Assembly (NCBI GenBank): GCA_943138885.2
Contig: OW964562.2
Location: 9,936,001-10,000,000 of the forward strand
Direction of reading: 5' to 3'
Length of the DNA stretch: 64,000 nucleotides
From: Tholera decimalis
Lineage: Eukaryota > Arthropoda > Insecta > Lepidoptera > Noctuidae
Positions 52,512-63,590 of the stretch are shown one piece after another (within the stretch, counting starts at the first letter, position 1; each line of letters begins with the position of its first letter). A program made the position numbers and the translations under genes. Below the pieces are notes generated by a model. The model was not told the DNA's origin. It did no database searches and saw only the letters and a list, made by a program, of their open reading frames with translations.

Positions 52512-52740
52512 AAAAAAAGTTATTTAAAAAATCTAAAAAACCCGACTGCTCAACTGAAATGCAAGGAACAAGCACATTTTTATTTTAAAAAGTGACAAGC
52601 AGGCGGACCCGTCAAATTAAAAACAAAAATACGTTCAATTGGGTCCCGCCTGCTTGTCACTTTTTAAAATAAAAATGTGCTTGTTCCTTGCATTTCAGTT
52701 GAGCAGTCGGGTTTTTTAGATTTTTTAAATAACTTTTTTT
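52512..52740. repeat. Large foldback with ~99-bp arms
   Basis: The arms carry AACCCGACTGCTCAACTGAA and CAAGTGACAAGCAGGCGG-type sequence (GTGACAAGCAGGCGG) and are identical except for one G indel. They are separated by about 30 nt. A degenerate arm fragment recurs at 61583-61625. Transcription would give a long dsRNA hairpin. Confidence 0.85.
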
Positions 52741-52884
52741 GTTTAATGTCCATTTGGAACGACGAAAAACGACAACATCGTTTTGCTATAGGAATTTGAA
52801 TTGATCACCACCAGTATTGTGTAATGTGAGCGAATTTGGATTCCATTTTGACACAGAATAACCGGATTTTTTAAATCATAATAG

Positions 52885-53040
52885 CAGCATCATCAGCTTA
52901 ATGGCTAAGGGGTCGGACTTGTGATCAAGAGGTTGCAGGTTCGAACCCCACCCATTACACTATTGCCGTGAACCCACTCCACATAAAAGCATATTTAGGT
53001 TAGGTGGAGGGGTTAATAATATAGCTAGTAATGAGAATTC
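52885..53040 (+). mobile_element. tRNA-derived SINE
   Basis: CAGCTTAATGGCTAAGGGGT and GGTTCGAACCCCACCC act as A/B-box-like blocks, then ATTGCCGTGAACCC and AAGCATATTTAGG. Uninterrupted reference for the copy split at 37840. Confidence 0.65.
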
Positions 53041-55470
53041 TACCAACATTCTAGTTAGCTAGTTCTCTTTTATAAAATAATAAATATAAATATTTGTAAA
53101 TGCAAAACATAAAAACAAGTATAACTAAAAAATCCCGTAAAAATTCAAGTACGTTTACATTACAAGCGGTCCACGATCATAATAGTGCCAGAAAGGAGAA
53201 AAAATATTACCAATCACTGAAGAACATAAACTGTGAAAGAAAATTACTCTTATGAGTAATATGTACTTGTGCTTTGAGACCTTACTTATTATACCTTACA
53301 TTTCAAAATAAGTCACATGATTTTTATTGCATTAACTTCGAAGTTTGATGACACTAAACATAATAAAGTAGTAACCCATTAGCGTCTGGAACAGGATCCA
53401 TGCTACCGGTGGGCAGAACTCTAGAGAGAAGAATCTGCTAACGATACGCGCCGAGTCTGAAAATCTACCGCTTTCTCTCAGAATCGAGCCATTGAACCGG
53501 CTGCCTAACGTGATCTAGAGCCTCCTAAGATATTTACTTAGGTTCGTGACTATTAAGCAAATGGCTAACACGACAATCAGAACAATGATTGTTGTGTTCA
53601 CATCCCAATGTCCACAATCTCGTGCGCCAAATCAAGATATTACATATTGAATATCTTTCTCGTGAGCTGTATTGTTATTAGAGTTTAGAAAATATTTTAC
53701 TGTAGTAAACATAGTAAGGTAAACACCCCAATTATTACGGACAGTTTAAGAAAAAAACTATGGTATTTCTGAAATCTCACCAATATGGTGATAGTTTCAG
53801 CACTAAACTTACTAAAAGGGTAAAGTCGTATCCTTATTCAATATTATTACAGTGTAACACGTGAGATACTGCAAAGCTGGTATCAATTTATTTAACATAT
53901 AAAAAACATAGTTTTTTCTCCAGTTATGGACAGCAAAAAACAAATAAAAATAATAATGACTAATAATTATATTTATTTTAAATCCGATGCATCACATCAC
54001 ACATGCTGAAAAGTACAGTTGAGCGTACATCATTATGGCCGCCCGGTCACAATAAGCGGTGGTGATATGAACCGATTGCAACTCGTCAGATATAAATGAT
54101 GCACGATCGATTCAGCCACAATCATTTTAATTTTACCAATTATACTTATACCCTTGTATGTGGTTTAGCTTTAAGTTTACCAATATCCATAGATACTTGT
54201 ATTATAAGTGTGAAACTTTGTTTGTTTGGTCTTTCACGACAAAATGGAAGAACAAATCGTTGTGTTTTTAATAAAAATACTTGTTCAAGACTGCAATAGG
54301 CCAGCCAACGGTAACTGGACGTGTCCGGAACTTTTCCACGATGCGTGGAGACTACCGTTGTTTTCAATAAACAAGGTTACTTAATAATAAGAACAAAATG
54401 TACCACTAACCTGAGTGCTGGGGACGCCAAGTTCGACCTTCAAAGGTCACGCCCTAAGTGTGGTTTGTATGTGATATGAGGTGAGTAATTGTAACGTGTG
54501 ATGTAAGTTACGGGTTCTAGGACGGTCACAAGGCGTCGATCTTCAGATGGCGCGGTCCCGACCAGCATCACACCCAACTCGTTTCCAGCAAGCGCGCGCT
54601 ACGCGTGGTAGACAATAAGGCGATGTGTTCCGAGAAATATCACTGGATTCTTGTTAATCCGAGATTACAAAGTTCAATCAATCACTGAACACAATTAATC
54701 TGTTCATATCTCGCGAGATCCAATTCGATTTACAACAAATTCCGCGTGCCAGGCCAACCGACGACAAGGCGGCGTACGATTCAACAATATCCCGGGGTTT
54801 TTCGGCAAATGGGGAATACACTTCAACAATTAGATAATTCGCGACCCAATTATCGGTCTCGACAGGCGAATCCAACAATATTTTACCAAATAATCAACTC
54901 AACAGGGTTCCGACGACCGGCATTTTTCCAAGCAAGCAAAGTCAATCTGTCAAGTCAAAGAGGTTATGTCAAGTCCACAGATAATTAATGTTGCCGGCCA
55001 AAAGGTGCGTTCTGTTTCACGTCGGACCGAACAATACTCATTGTATATCTATGACAGTCCTTACGGATAGTCAGTAACCTAAAAATTAGATACTACTCTT
55101 CAATGGGTTACAAATGGGTGTCACAGTAGCCCCCTCATTTAAACCCCAATAAAATAGATTGATAAGTCATAAGTCATTTATTTATTTGTTAACATAGGTA
55201 GGTACAATTTAAGATGTTATGAAAAAAAAAAATACAAGCGCTCTATGTTATACCAAAAAGGTGTACAAATGTCAATATATTCCATTACTGTATACATTAA
55301 AGCAAAAAAAAAAACATTGCAGACAAAAATTGAAATAAAACATGTCAAAAGAAAAGAATATAAGAATAATGTCAATAAAAATAATTTAAAAAATAATGTC
55401 AAAGAAATATAACAAAAAAAAGAATACTTAATAATAATTAGTCCAAAAAAAAATTAATAATCAATTAGTC
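53041..55470. other. Unrecognised; GC-richer block at 54.4-55.0 kb
   Basis: Most of the stretch is AT-rich with no feature. 54420-55010 is more complex and GC-richer, with donor-like CTCAG/GTTAGT on the minus strand near 54410 and a 42-codon ATG frame (MLVGTAPSEDRRLVTVLEP) upstream of it. Family unknown; it could be a host exon or an element scrap. Confidence 0.35.
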
Positions 55471-55479
55471 CACAAAATG

Positions 55480-55830
55480 TCAACATTCTGTCATAACCTT
55501 GGTCATAACGTTTTTATCTGTCAGAAATTCTGAATTGCTGTAATATGCTTTTTTCAAAAGTATCGAGATCAGTCTCGTTTTAAATAAGATTATATTTAAT
55601 TCTTTAATCGGATTGGGTACATGGTTGTATATGATTGGAGCCATACAAAATACACTTTTATGCATCAATGCTGTGTGGGACCTTCTTACGCATAAGTGAC
55701 TGTTCTGTGGTCGATTTCGTTTGTTATGAAATACCAATCTAGTAAACAAATCTGGATTGGTCTTAACAAATACAGCTACCTCAAAAATATATAAGCAAGG
55801 AAATGTCAATAATTTGTATATTACTACTAC
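55480..55830 (-). pseudogene. LINE reverse transcriptase C-terminal fragment
   Basis: Minus strand reads VRRSHTALMHKSVFCMAPI, IYNHVPNPIKEL, FKTRLISILLKKAYYSNSEF. This is the pattern of the extreme C-terminus of jockey/CR1-like LINEs (SVFY.G...YN.LP..I..L...FK..L...L....YYS..EF). No RT core remains. Confidence 0.72.
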
Positions 55831-56209
55831 ATAGATAGATAGATATATTACTACTACAATTGCACATCATAACAGAATTAAGTATGGACTAACTATAGCC
55901 GGTCTTATGGCTAAAAGCGAAGTTTTACAGACACCCTTTGGATGGATTTGAGACAGATGACGAAAATAAATACGCGGGTAGTTTATGGTGTACTATAGTG
56001 ACACTAACTGTGTTGCTATATCCATAACCCAATTATGGGTACTAGATAAAATGCTGAAACCAGACTAGATACCTACCGCATCATATGTAACGGTTTAAAG
56101 GCTAGGTAGGCTGAGTGGTAAGCTACCATGTACCACCCGGAGGAATAATTATTCTTTAGTCACCGAATTCCATCTATAGTTATCAACATGAGTTTTGGCT
56201 TTATCTCTA
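55831..56209. other. GATA microsatellite and LINE-tail scrap
   Basis: ATAGATAGATAGATAT is followed by GCCGGTCTTATGGCTAAAAGC, the LINE tail seen at 60.27 kb. Confidence 0.5.
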
Positions 56210-56545
56210 AAATACCAGTGTGGCGCTAGTCACTGCTGCCATTTGTTGTTGACACTAGTCTTGCCAAGGTCTTGCCGGGGTTGCGGGAATGTTCTAACGA
56301 GATACCGCGGGCCCCGGAACTTAAGGGCAGCTGAAGGAACATGGTGGGTTTTTAGTCAGTAGAAGTCTGACACTCCCTTCCACTCCACCTAGAGCGGGAG
56401 AAGTCATTCAATGATTTTATCACCCGGAAAAAAGAATTAAAAAAGTAAGTCTTGCCAAGGTGTATCGTCTTACCCAGCAACTGGGTTATGGAAGTTAGAT
56501 AGGCAGTCGGGTCATGTAAAACTCTAGTGCTCCAATCAATCAATC
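56210..56545 (+). mobile_element. SINE body, interrupted
   Basis: CTAGTCTTGCCAAGG, then after the insert TGTATCGTCTTACCCAGC and TAGATAGGCAGTCGGGTCAT follow the SINE order. Split by the retroposon at 56271. Confidence 0.72.
56271..56447 (+). mobile_element. Short R1-tail retroposon with 14-bp target duplication
   Basis: 177 bp starting CTTGCCGGGGTTGCGGGAAT and ending in an A-rich tail. It is flanked by AGTCTTGCCAAGGT (56257-56270, 56448-56461) inside a SINE. Body GGCAGCTGAAGGAAC and TCAGTAGAAGTCTGACACTC matches the copy at 37840 closely. Confidence 0.88.
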
Positions 56546-56549
56546 TAGT

Positions 56550-56790
56550 AGTCCAATGGTGGACATCCCACACATACGCACAAAACGTTTTGAGAATACC
56601 TTCATTGTGCGTACGGCTAAGGAGTGGAATTCCCTGCCGGAGTCTGTGTTTCCAGATAGCTACAACCTAGGGGTCTTTAAATCAAGAGTGAATAGGTTAC
56701 TTCTAGGTAAGCGTGTTCCATCTTCGACCACATCATCGCTTAACATCAGGTGAGATGGTGGTCAAACGCGAGCCTATACTGAATTAAAAA
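56550..56790 (+). pseudogene. LINE ORF2 C-terminal fragment (best copy)
   Basis: Reads IPHIRTKRFENTFIVRTAKE, WNSLPESVFPDSYNLGVFKS and RVNRLLLGKR, ending near a TGGTGGTCAAACGCGAGCC terminus. The five copies in the window share this same 3' region, all 5'-truncated. The clade is jockey/CR1-like by motif. Confidence 0.78.
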
Positions 56791-57104
56791 AAATCTCTAG
56801 ATCCCCAAAATTGCTGAGAAAATGCTACGCAGATGATAATGAAAAAGTTACACTCAATTAAGTCCAATATCAACCCAACAGATAAAGCTAAATACGTTGA
56901 TATTATTTTCTTATCGGGCCATTTATTATATATCAAACCCTACTAAGCAAGACAACGAATAGTCACTTATGGTATTGTAATAATATTGTTCGGTAGCACG
57001 ACACAAATTCGAACACTCTTCGCGTGAAAATGTGTCGATTGGTATATGACAAATAGGGTGTTTCCTTATTGAAATAATATGTGTGTTTTCATTATCTGCG
57101 TAGC

Positions 57105-57440
57105 TTGTACCCAACTATGTTGAGGTCGGCTTCTAGTCTAACCAGATTCTGTGTATTAGTGTTTTCAATGTAGCGTATTCTGTGTATTAGTGTTTTATAT
57201 GTGGCGTATTCTGTGTATTAGTGTTTTATATGTAGCGTATTCTGTGTATTAGTGTTTTATATGTAGCGTATTCTGTGTATTAGTGTCTTATATGTAGCGA
57301 CTGCCTGTTTGATATGCACAACTCAGTAGCTGGGTAACAGAATATTCCTTGGTGAGACTGTTGCCAGATTTTCTGGATTCTGAAAACTCGTAACGACTGT
57401 CAAAAAAGTACAGATGAGAGCCGAGCCGAGTGATTTCCGT
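57105..57440 (-). mobile_element. SINE body with internal tandem expansion
   Basis: Reverse-oriented SINE: CCCAACTATGTTGAGGTCGG at the left and CGTAACGACTGTC at the right in the expected order. Its middle has been expanded into a minisatellite (57147-57299). Confidence 0.75.
57147..57299. repeat. 31-bp minisatellite, five copies
   Basis: The unit TTCTGTGTATTAGTG + TTTTATATGTAGCGTA repeats five times with few changes. The first copy (TTTTCAATGTAGCG) is the most divergent. Confidence 0.92.
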
Positions 57441-57954
57441 GGCACGAAGGAAGGTATTTAGTAAGCTAGGTATTTACAAATAACACTAGGATTTCCTGTG
57501 TGTTATTAGGCTCACACTCTTTTACATGGATCTTAAAAATTATTATCGTGAGATCTTACTTAGTTACACATAGTTAGTGCTCTTTGGAGTTTTCATGGCA
57601 CATTATAATATGTATCTGAAACAAACACAAATTTTGTTATTTAGGGGGCTATTTGATAGCCCCTTAAATATATAGGAGGACGGAAGAGTGCTATCCAAGT
57701 AATATATTTTATAGGAAGATAACCTATATTTCTGAAATAAAAATGAGTGCGTCGCTACAGTACTTACCCTTCTTGGAATACAGATGTAGTATTTATTTAT
57801 GTAGTAGGTAATCAAAGCTTTATGGTCTAAAACAACTCACTACGAAGATGGTTTTTACACTCTAAGCATTTTCTAATCAACCTTAAACTCCATAGTTCAT
57901 ATTGGAAAGAAAAGACGAAAAGGAAAAAAAAAACAATTTTAAATTAGGATACAG
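57441..57954. other. No recognisable feature
   Basis: AT-rich, nothing supported. Confidence 0.4.
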
Positions 57955-58190
57955 ACGTCCCGTGTCAATGATGGGGCGTCTTGTTCCACGCGCGCCTCAA
58001 AGAACAGTTAACACTAATGAAGGGACCCAATAGAGCCATTGCTTGCCGGGCTTCTGGGAATATTCTAAAAAGATGCCACGGAATGCAAGGGAAACTGAAG
58101 GAACAGAGTGGGTTTTTGTCTGTACAAGTCTGACACTACTGTTCTACCCAGAGCGAGAGGAAACATTGGACGATTATTTCCTAAAAAAAA
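57955..58190 (+). mobile_element. R1-clade LINE 3' UTR, longer copy
   Basis: It includes GTTCCACGCGCGCCTCAAAG, as in the UTR of the LINE at 35.6 kb, then the GGAACAGAGTGGG and AAGTCTGACACT blocks and an A-run at 58183-58190. It extends further 5' than the short retroposons, so it is an ordinary truncated LINE copy. Confidence 0.75.
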
Positions 58191-59819
58191 ATGACAACAA
58201 TAACAGGACTTAAATAATAATACACAGGATACCTATCCAAAATGTAGGTGATCGATACCAAACTGTACAAAACAAAACACTTCTAACATTAATTCCTGCA
58301 GACCTTTTCACACGTAACATGTCTGAGCCTGTTACAAAATGAGTAGGTACAAAAATGACATCTTGTTATGAGCCTTTCGGACTTACTCTCGCATCCATAG
58401 TCAGTGTGATATATTAGAACCATTACGTATAAAGCTCATTTTTATATCAACGAATAAAAATATTTATTTTGACTCCTTGGTAAATCGAACGACAATATAG
58501 CTAAAGGCAGGACGAAGTACTTGAAAGCTCTTTCCACTCACACTAAAATTTTCATATCCTATCATAAAATCTTAGAGACAGTCTTCCCTCGTCGCTAAGA
58601 TAATTCTCAAAAATAAAAGCCGGCAGAATCGTAAAGAACCTTTTAAAGAACGTAGTAATTTGTCCCTTGCTACGTTTTAAATCGTTACATTTTAATTTTA
58701 CTTCAAAGAATGAGAGTTAGAGTTAACCTTCTTTTGACCCTGGGGTCATTGATTCTATACAGTTTTCTGATACTTGCTAGAGAATATTTTCTAACTTAAT
58801 GTTGACCCGTAAACTATGATGCATTTAGGTTCGTTCATCCGCAGGACCAAGCGTGCAGATGTTATCAGGTATCATAAAATACCCTTTAACTGGGCACAGT
58901 TCCAACTTTTAGATTGAAATTAAAGTATTTTCTTCCCGATATTATGGTACTTTAGGATCAGGTAGCTTCTTACTTGCCAACATCACAATCAACGCAATCT
59001 AATGAATACGTGAATGCCGCCATTTTCACCCATATCGACGTCTATTTTTAAAGTAAACGGATCAAAACGATACCAAATCTCCCCATAATAGAATGTTTTC
59101 CGGAAATCACCTATTTAGTTTGACATTACGTTTGCCAAAAGATTAGGGACTTGACTTTTTCTTTTGGCACGCAATTTAAAAATGAAGACAATACAGTGAC
59201 TTATAATTTCACGTGATGTCATGCATTCATGAACTATAAAGCTTTTGATATTTGCAGAATTATTATTTATTCTAAAAAGGAAAAAATATGTATACCCTGA
59301 GACTAACCTATACGTACCCTAATCAATTATTTTTCGCAAACAAAAAATAAACAAGTAAAAAGAACAGGCGTCATCAAAGTTAAACTTTACTCAAAATTGA
59401 CAATCGTTACACAACTTTACGAAACTCTCAGGAACGAAAATTGTCTGCTAATAGAAATGTCAGTCCGCAAATATGGGGGACCCCTCGTCAGGAAACTGTC
59501 ACTCTTGAAACTTCAGGATTAGAAATGTAGATTATATTTTATTTAGGAAGTTATTGTGTCTAAGATATTTGCTTATTTGGATGTTATTTCCTTGCTGTCC
59601 CTGATTTTGTTGGTAATGAATCTATTCTCCTGTGTCTAGTCCCTTTTCAGGGTCGGAATGCAAATGAATAGGGAAGGGCTTGCGTTATTATGATTTAATA
59701 TTTAAGTTTGGGATTGGATTTGAAGTTAATGTTATGCTGTTGTTTTCAACTTTCTTCGACATTGACCCTTTAGTTCACAAAGTTTACCGTTTATTTAGAT
59801 CAAGTTTTAGTTTCCATTA
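58191..59819. other. No recognisable feature
   Basis: Long AT-rich spacer without repeats that recur here. Confidence 0.4.
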
Positions 59820-60045
59820 AGTTAATTGAATCTTCCATCCATACGTACAAAGCGTTTCGGGAATACTTTCATTGTGCGGAATTCCGTGCCGGAGTCTTTG
59901 TTTCTTGATAGTTATAACCTAGGGGTCTTTAAGTCAAGAGTAAATAGGTTAGTTCTAGGTAAGCGTGATTCATCTTCGACCACATTTTCGCTTACCATCA
60001 GGAGAGATGGTGGTCAAACGCGAGCCTATACTCAATAAAAAGGGT
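59820..60045 (+). pseudogene. LINE ORF2 C-terminal fragment
   Basis: LPSIRTKRFGNTFIVRNSVP, then DSYNLGVFKSRVNRLVLGKR and a RDGGQTRAYTQ end. About 20 bp coding the TAKEW segment are deleted relative to the copy at 56550. Confidence 0.72.
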
Positions 60046-60269
60046 TACACTTTCACAAAGAATGAATGTGTTGAGTAATTTGTATGGTATGTTTCGGAGG
60101 GATCGTGAACTAGGTGTAAAATCGGTGGAGGTGGACCATGATTCTTAGGATCTCTATCAGCGCTAGGCTGACCTTCAGAAATTATTTCAAGGAAAAGTTC
60201 AATGATCACGTAGGAAAAGATTTACTAAATCCAAACTACAATTATTCAAGGTTAATTGCGAAGAAGACA

Positions 60270-60430
60270 TGCGACATGTCTTCAGATAGATAGATAGATA
60301 GAATATACTTTATTGTACACCTAAAATAAACACACCTATTTAACATTATTTCTTAATTCTATGATTACAATGGCGGTCTTATCGCTAAAAGCGATATCTT
60401 CCAGACAACCTTTGGAAAGACTTTCAAAAC
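60270..60430 (-). mobile_element. LINE tail with GATA microsatellite end
   Basis: (GATA)n at 60284-60300, then TATACTTTATTGTACACC and GGCGGTCTTATCGCTAAAAG. Uninterrupted relative of the tail split by piggyBac at 18478. Confidence 0.65.
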
Positions 60431-60459
60431 TTTAATTAAAGTGGGGTGGGCTAAATAAA

Positions 60460-60468
<9 letters not shown>

Positions 60469-60490
<22 letters not shown>

Positions 60491-60494
60491 TATA
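60469..60494. repeat. (TA)n microsatellite
   Basis: Thirteen TA units directly after an A-run. Confidence 0.9.
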
Positions 60495-61609
60495 CAAATA
60501 CAATACAATACATAAGTAATTATATATAAATATAAAATTTTCTTAAAATAAATAGCATTTTCCTCGCAATGTTTTACTTCACCGTTTTGAGAGCATAGTG
60601 ATAGACAATGCAATATATCTCGAACCTACAACTCGTAAGTCGTAACCGTAATATTATTATATCATTTGAACAATTTAAATACAAAAATAAGCCAAATTTT
60701 ACTCCATTTTTGTCGATGCAATTTAGGATTGTTTCCGAACGACAATTTTCCTGGTATATCCGGGATTTAGCCAGCGCAAACAAGGATCAAATGCGAAATA
60801 CGCTCCTGCCGGAGTCCTCTTTGCTATTATCAACACATGCGCTCAAAACCGGTTTACCTTCCAATTTTAGAGGGATATAAGGATCAACCTTAGTAGAGTT
60901 ACCTACTTAATGATATATTACAATGATAAATGAGCTAGTACAATGCACCTAATAGGTAAGAACAAAACAAGGTAGGTATTATATTTTTCAAAGGTTGTTC
61001 TATGTAGAGAAAAGACATCATCGTCAACCACGACCACGATTCTGTCAAGAATGCATGACTAAGGAGGAGGATTATATTTTTAACAAATTGGCATTATAAA
61101 AATAATAAATTATTATTTTTAAATTGTTAATCAATACAATAGTAGTTAATGCATAAAGGGATAAAGCAACGTCTTATGTCGTTATGCCACGTACAGACCT
61201 AGAGACAGCTATACATATAAAAAAAACAGCTTGTGATTAAACGCCTACCAGAAAAATAACTTCAAATATAATTAACTTCAATTATAATATAATGAAACAT
61301 TGCATATTAAATGAACTAACTATAAAGCAGGTCTTATGTTATTTACTTTTTTTAATTTACCATTATTTTCACTGTAAAAAAAAATAAACTAAATTATCGG
61401 TGTCGTGTAGTCTTTTCCCTGCCACACTGTCTCGCTTGCTCGCGTGACCGCGGCCAGTAGTGTGCGAGCGAGGTAAAGAGTGAAAAGCGCTGAGGTAGTA
61501 TAGGCCCTTAAGCCTAAAAAAACATTCTCCAAAGACACTTTCAGCTACCTCTAAATGAAATAAAAATTAAGTTGTTTAAAAAAGTTACTCAGCTGAAATG
61601 CAAGAAACA
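60495..61609. other. Mostly unrecognised; RTE tail scrap
   Basis: 61025-61070 repeats the ACCACGACCACG...CTGTCAAGAATG tail of the RTE-like LINE at 3.2 kb. 61583-61609 holds a degenerate piece of the 52.5-kb foldback arm (CAGCTGAAATGCAAG). Confidence 0.45.
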
Positions 61610-62395
61610 AGCACAATTTTAAGTAAAAAACTTTTTAACAAAAAATTAAACCGACTCCCAAAAAACACTGCAAAGTGAAAAATAACTTTAATTTCGGTAG
61701 TTGGTGTCTTTAGTTTTGTTTTTTCGTTTTTGGCACCGACTTCCGAAATTAAAGTTATTTTTCACTTTGCAGTGTTTTTTGGGAGTCGGTTTAATTTTTT
61801 GTTAAAAAGTTTTTATTTCACTCTTTTTAGTTGGATGATTTTTAATTTACCTAGTTACAAGAGCCTAAATGTCAACTACTTATAACCTTTTACAAAATAT
61901 TGCCTTTCCCAATGCTGGGCCGTTAATTGTTGAGGAGTTCTCCTGGTACTTCACCATCAGCTCTACATCACCATATGCATTGTGACGAGCATAAAGTTCT
62001 TAACATCCATATTCAAGTAATCGAATCGCAATCCACTCAATACTTATTATTGAGTAGTTTCGGCGGCCATCTCTGGTCTTCATTATCAGTTCCACTTCCC
62101 CAAATGGTACTTTTTGAGACCAACTGCACAAGTTACTCTAAGAAATACCCAAAACGCCATAGGTGTGCCTATAATATTTGAAGAGTTCCCTCGATTTCTC
62201 CAGGATCCCATCATCAGATCCTGACTTTGGTGATAATGGTACCAATTTCGAAGTATACCCATTCGAACAAAAAAAGAATTTTCCAAATCGGTTCAGCCGT
62301 CTTCGAGTACTCGATGATCATACATTAAAAAAATATATATATACGCGTCGAATTGATAACCTCCTCTTTTTGTCGTCGGTTGAAAAAAGCATGCG
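61610..62395 (+). repeat. ~700-bp repeat with 5' hairpin, copy 3 of 3
   Basis: The best-preserved hairpin: arms of about 60 bp (AACAAAAAATTAAACCGACT ... complement) are perfect by eye. The body ends GTCGTCGGTTGAAAAA as in copy 2. Confidence 0.8.
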
Positions 62396-62426
62396 GGATC
62401 CATCCCGTTTTCACGGTTAGAATTTG

Positions 62427-62612
62427 GAGGTATTCCTCGAAGCGCTACCATTTTGAAGCGCACCTAATGAAGCGCTCCTTTTTTATTCCTCGGAGCGCTC
62501 CTTTTCCGATAACATGGTATCGGGAGCGCTACTAAAAGGAGCGCTCCGAGGAATAAAAAAGGAGCGCTTCATTAGGTGCGCTTCAAAATGGTAGCGCTTC
62601 GAGGAATACCTC
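62427..62612. mobile_element. Intact foldback MITE, 8-bp target duplication
   Basis: 186 bp; arms of about 79 bp beginning GAGGTATTCCTCGAAGCGCT are perfect complements. AGAATTTG is duplicated at both sides (62419-62426, 62613-62620). Eight-bp duplications suggest hAT or P superfamily; the ends do not match a consensus I know. A half copy is at 5109. Confidence 0.88.
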
Positions 62613-62619
62613 AGAATTT

Positions 62620-62705
62620 GAAGTCGCTCCATGTAAAACATTAGAACTCAGCTGCATTTAGTAAGACTGGAAGCCGACCGTAACATGGGTAAACAGGTGA
62701 TGATA
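62620..62705 (+). mobile_element. SINE body, 3' end
   Basis: GTCGCTCCATGTAAAACATT, CAGCTGCATT and AGACTGGAAGCCGACCGTAA, the terminal third of the SINE family. Confidence 0.7.
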
Positions 62706-62787
62706 ATGATGAAACCTATTTAAAACAAAAATAAAAGCCGGCCAAGTGCGACTCGGTCTCGCGCACGAATGGTTCCGTACTATCTTA

Positions 62788-63000
62788 TCTTACTAATATT
62801 ATAAATGCGAAAGTTTGTGAGGATAAATGGATGTTTGTTACTCTTTCACACAAAAACTACTGAACAGATCTGAATGAAATTTGGTAAGTAGATAGTTGAC
62901 ATTCTGTTAACACATAGGCTACTTTTTATCCCGAAATTGTCATGGAATCGGGATTTACGCGGGAAAACCTTCCCACGCGTACGAAGTCGCGGGCAGAAGC
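62788..63000 (+). mobile_element. Helitron-like non-autonomous repeat
   Basis: TCTTACTAATATTATAAATG start, TGGATGTTTGTTACTC, then GTACGAAGTCGCGGGCAGAAGC near the end. The terminal CTAG is missing or mutated. Confidence 0.62.
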
Positions 63001-63092
63001 ATCATTAAAGACGGCGAAAAAATCATGTCTGTTGTATGAGAGCCCCCCTTAAATATTTGTTTTATTTTAATTTAATTATTTATTTATTTTTT

Positions 63093-63590
63093 AATATTAA
63101 CGACATTACCCGACGAGCTCTTGTCACTGTCGGCGTTCCAGCTGTATTAGAACCCAATGGCCTGGCACGCGACGATGGCAAAAGACCGGACGGCATGTCT
63201 TTATTTCCTTGGAAGATGGGTAGGCCTTTAGTGTGGGACGCAACTTGTGTCGATACTCTTGCGCCATCCCATCTTCCTAGCTCGTCTTGCTGTGCTGGCG
63301 CTGCCGCTGCGGCTGCTGAAAACCTCAAGCGGCGGAAATATAATAACCTTGTTGGTAGTTATATTTTCGAGCCGTTTGGGGTTGAAACCTTGGGGTCGTG
63401 GGGTCCGAGTGCTCACAGATTATTTAAAGATCTATCCAAACGCCTAGTTGACACTTCGCGTGACCCAAGGGCTGGCTTTTACCTTGGACAGAGGTTAAGC
63501 ATTGCCATACAACGTGGCAATGCCGCCAGTCTTTTGGGCACATTACCAGTGGACAGCGATGCGCACGAATTTCTGGATGCCATATTTTAG
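63093..63590 (+). pseudogene. Retroelement C-terminal fragment, restriction-like endonuclease type
   Basis: Open frame from about NINDITRRALVTVGVPAVLE to stop TAG at 63588; the ATG upstream at 63036 lies in unrelated AT-rich DNA. Conserved phrases are RDDGKRPDGMSLFPW, GRPLVWDATCVDTLAPSHLP, FGVETLGSWGPSA and LSIAIQRGNAASLLGTLP. KRPDG followed 15 residues later by WDATC fits a PD-(D/E)XK-like nuclease layout. I recall the same segment downstream of reverse transcriptase and a CCHC finger in invertebrate retroelements, but cannot verify it here. The reverse transcriptase part is absent. AATAAA at 63668 suggests a 3' UTR. Base composition is much richer in GC than the flanks. Confidence 0.6.

Noticed and set aside
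57147..57299. CRISPR-like direct repeats
   Set aside because: Units are adjacent without spacers and equal a SINE segment; the context is eukaryotic.
63080..63416. Minus-strand frames opposite the endonuclease-like fragment
   Set aside because: Shadow frames of the plus-strand coding fragment, without motifs of their own.
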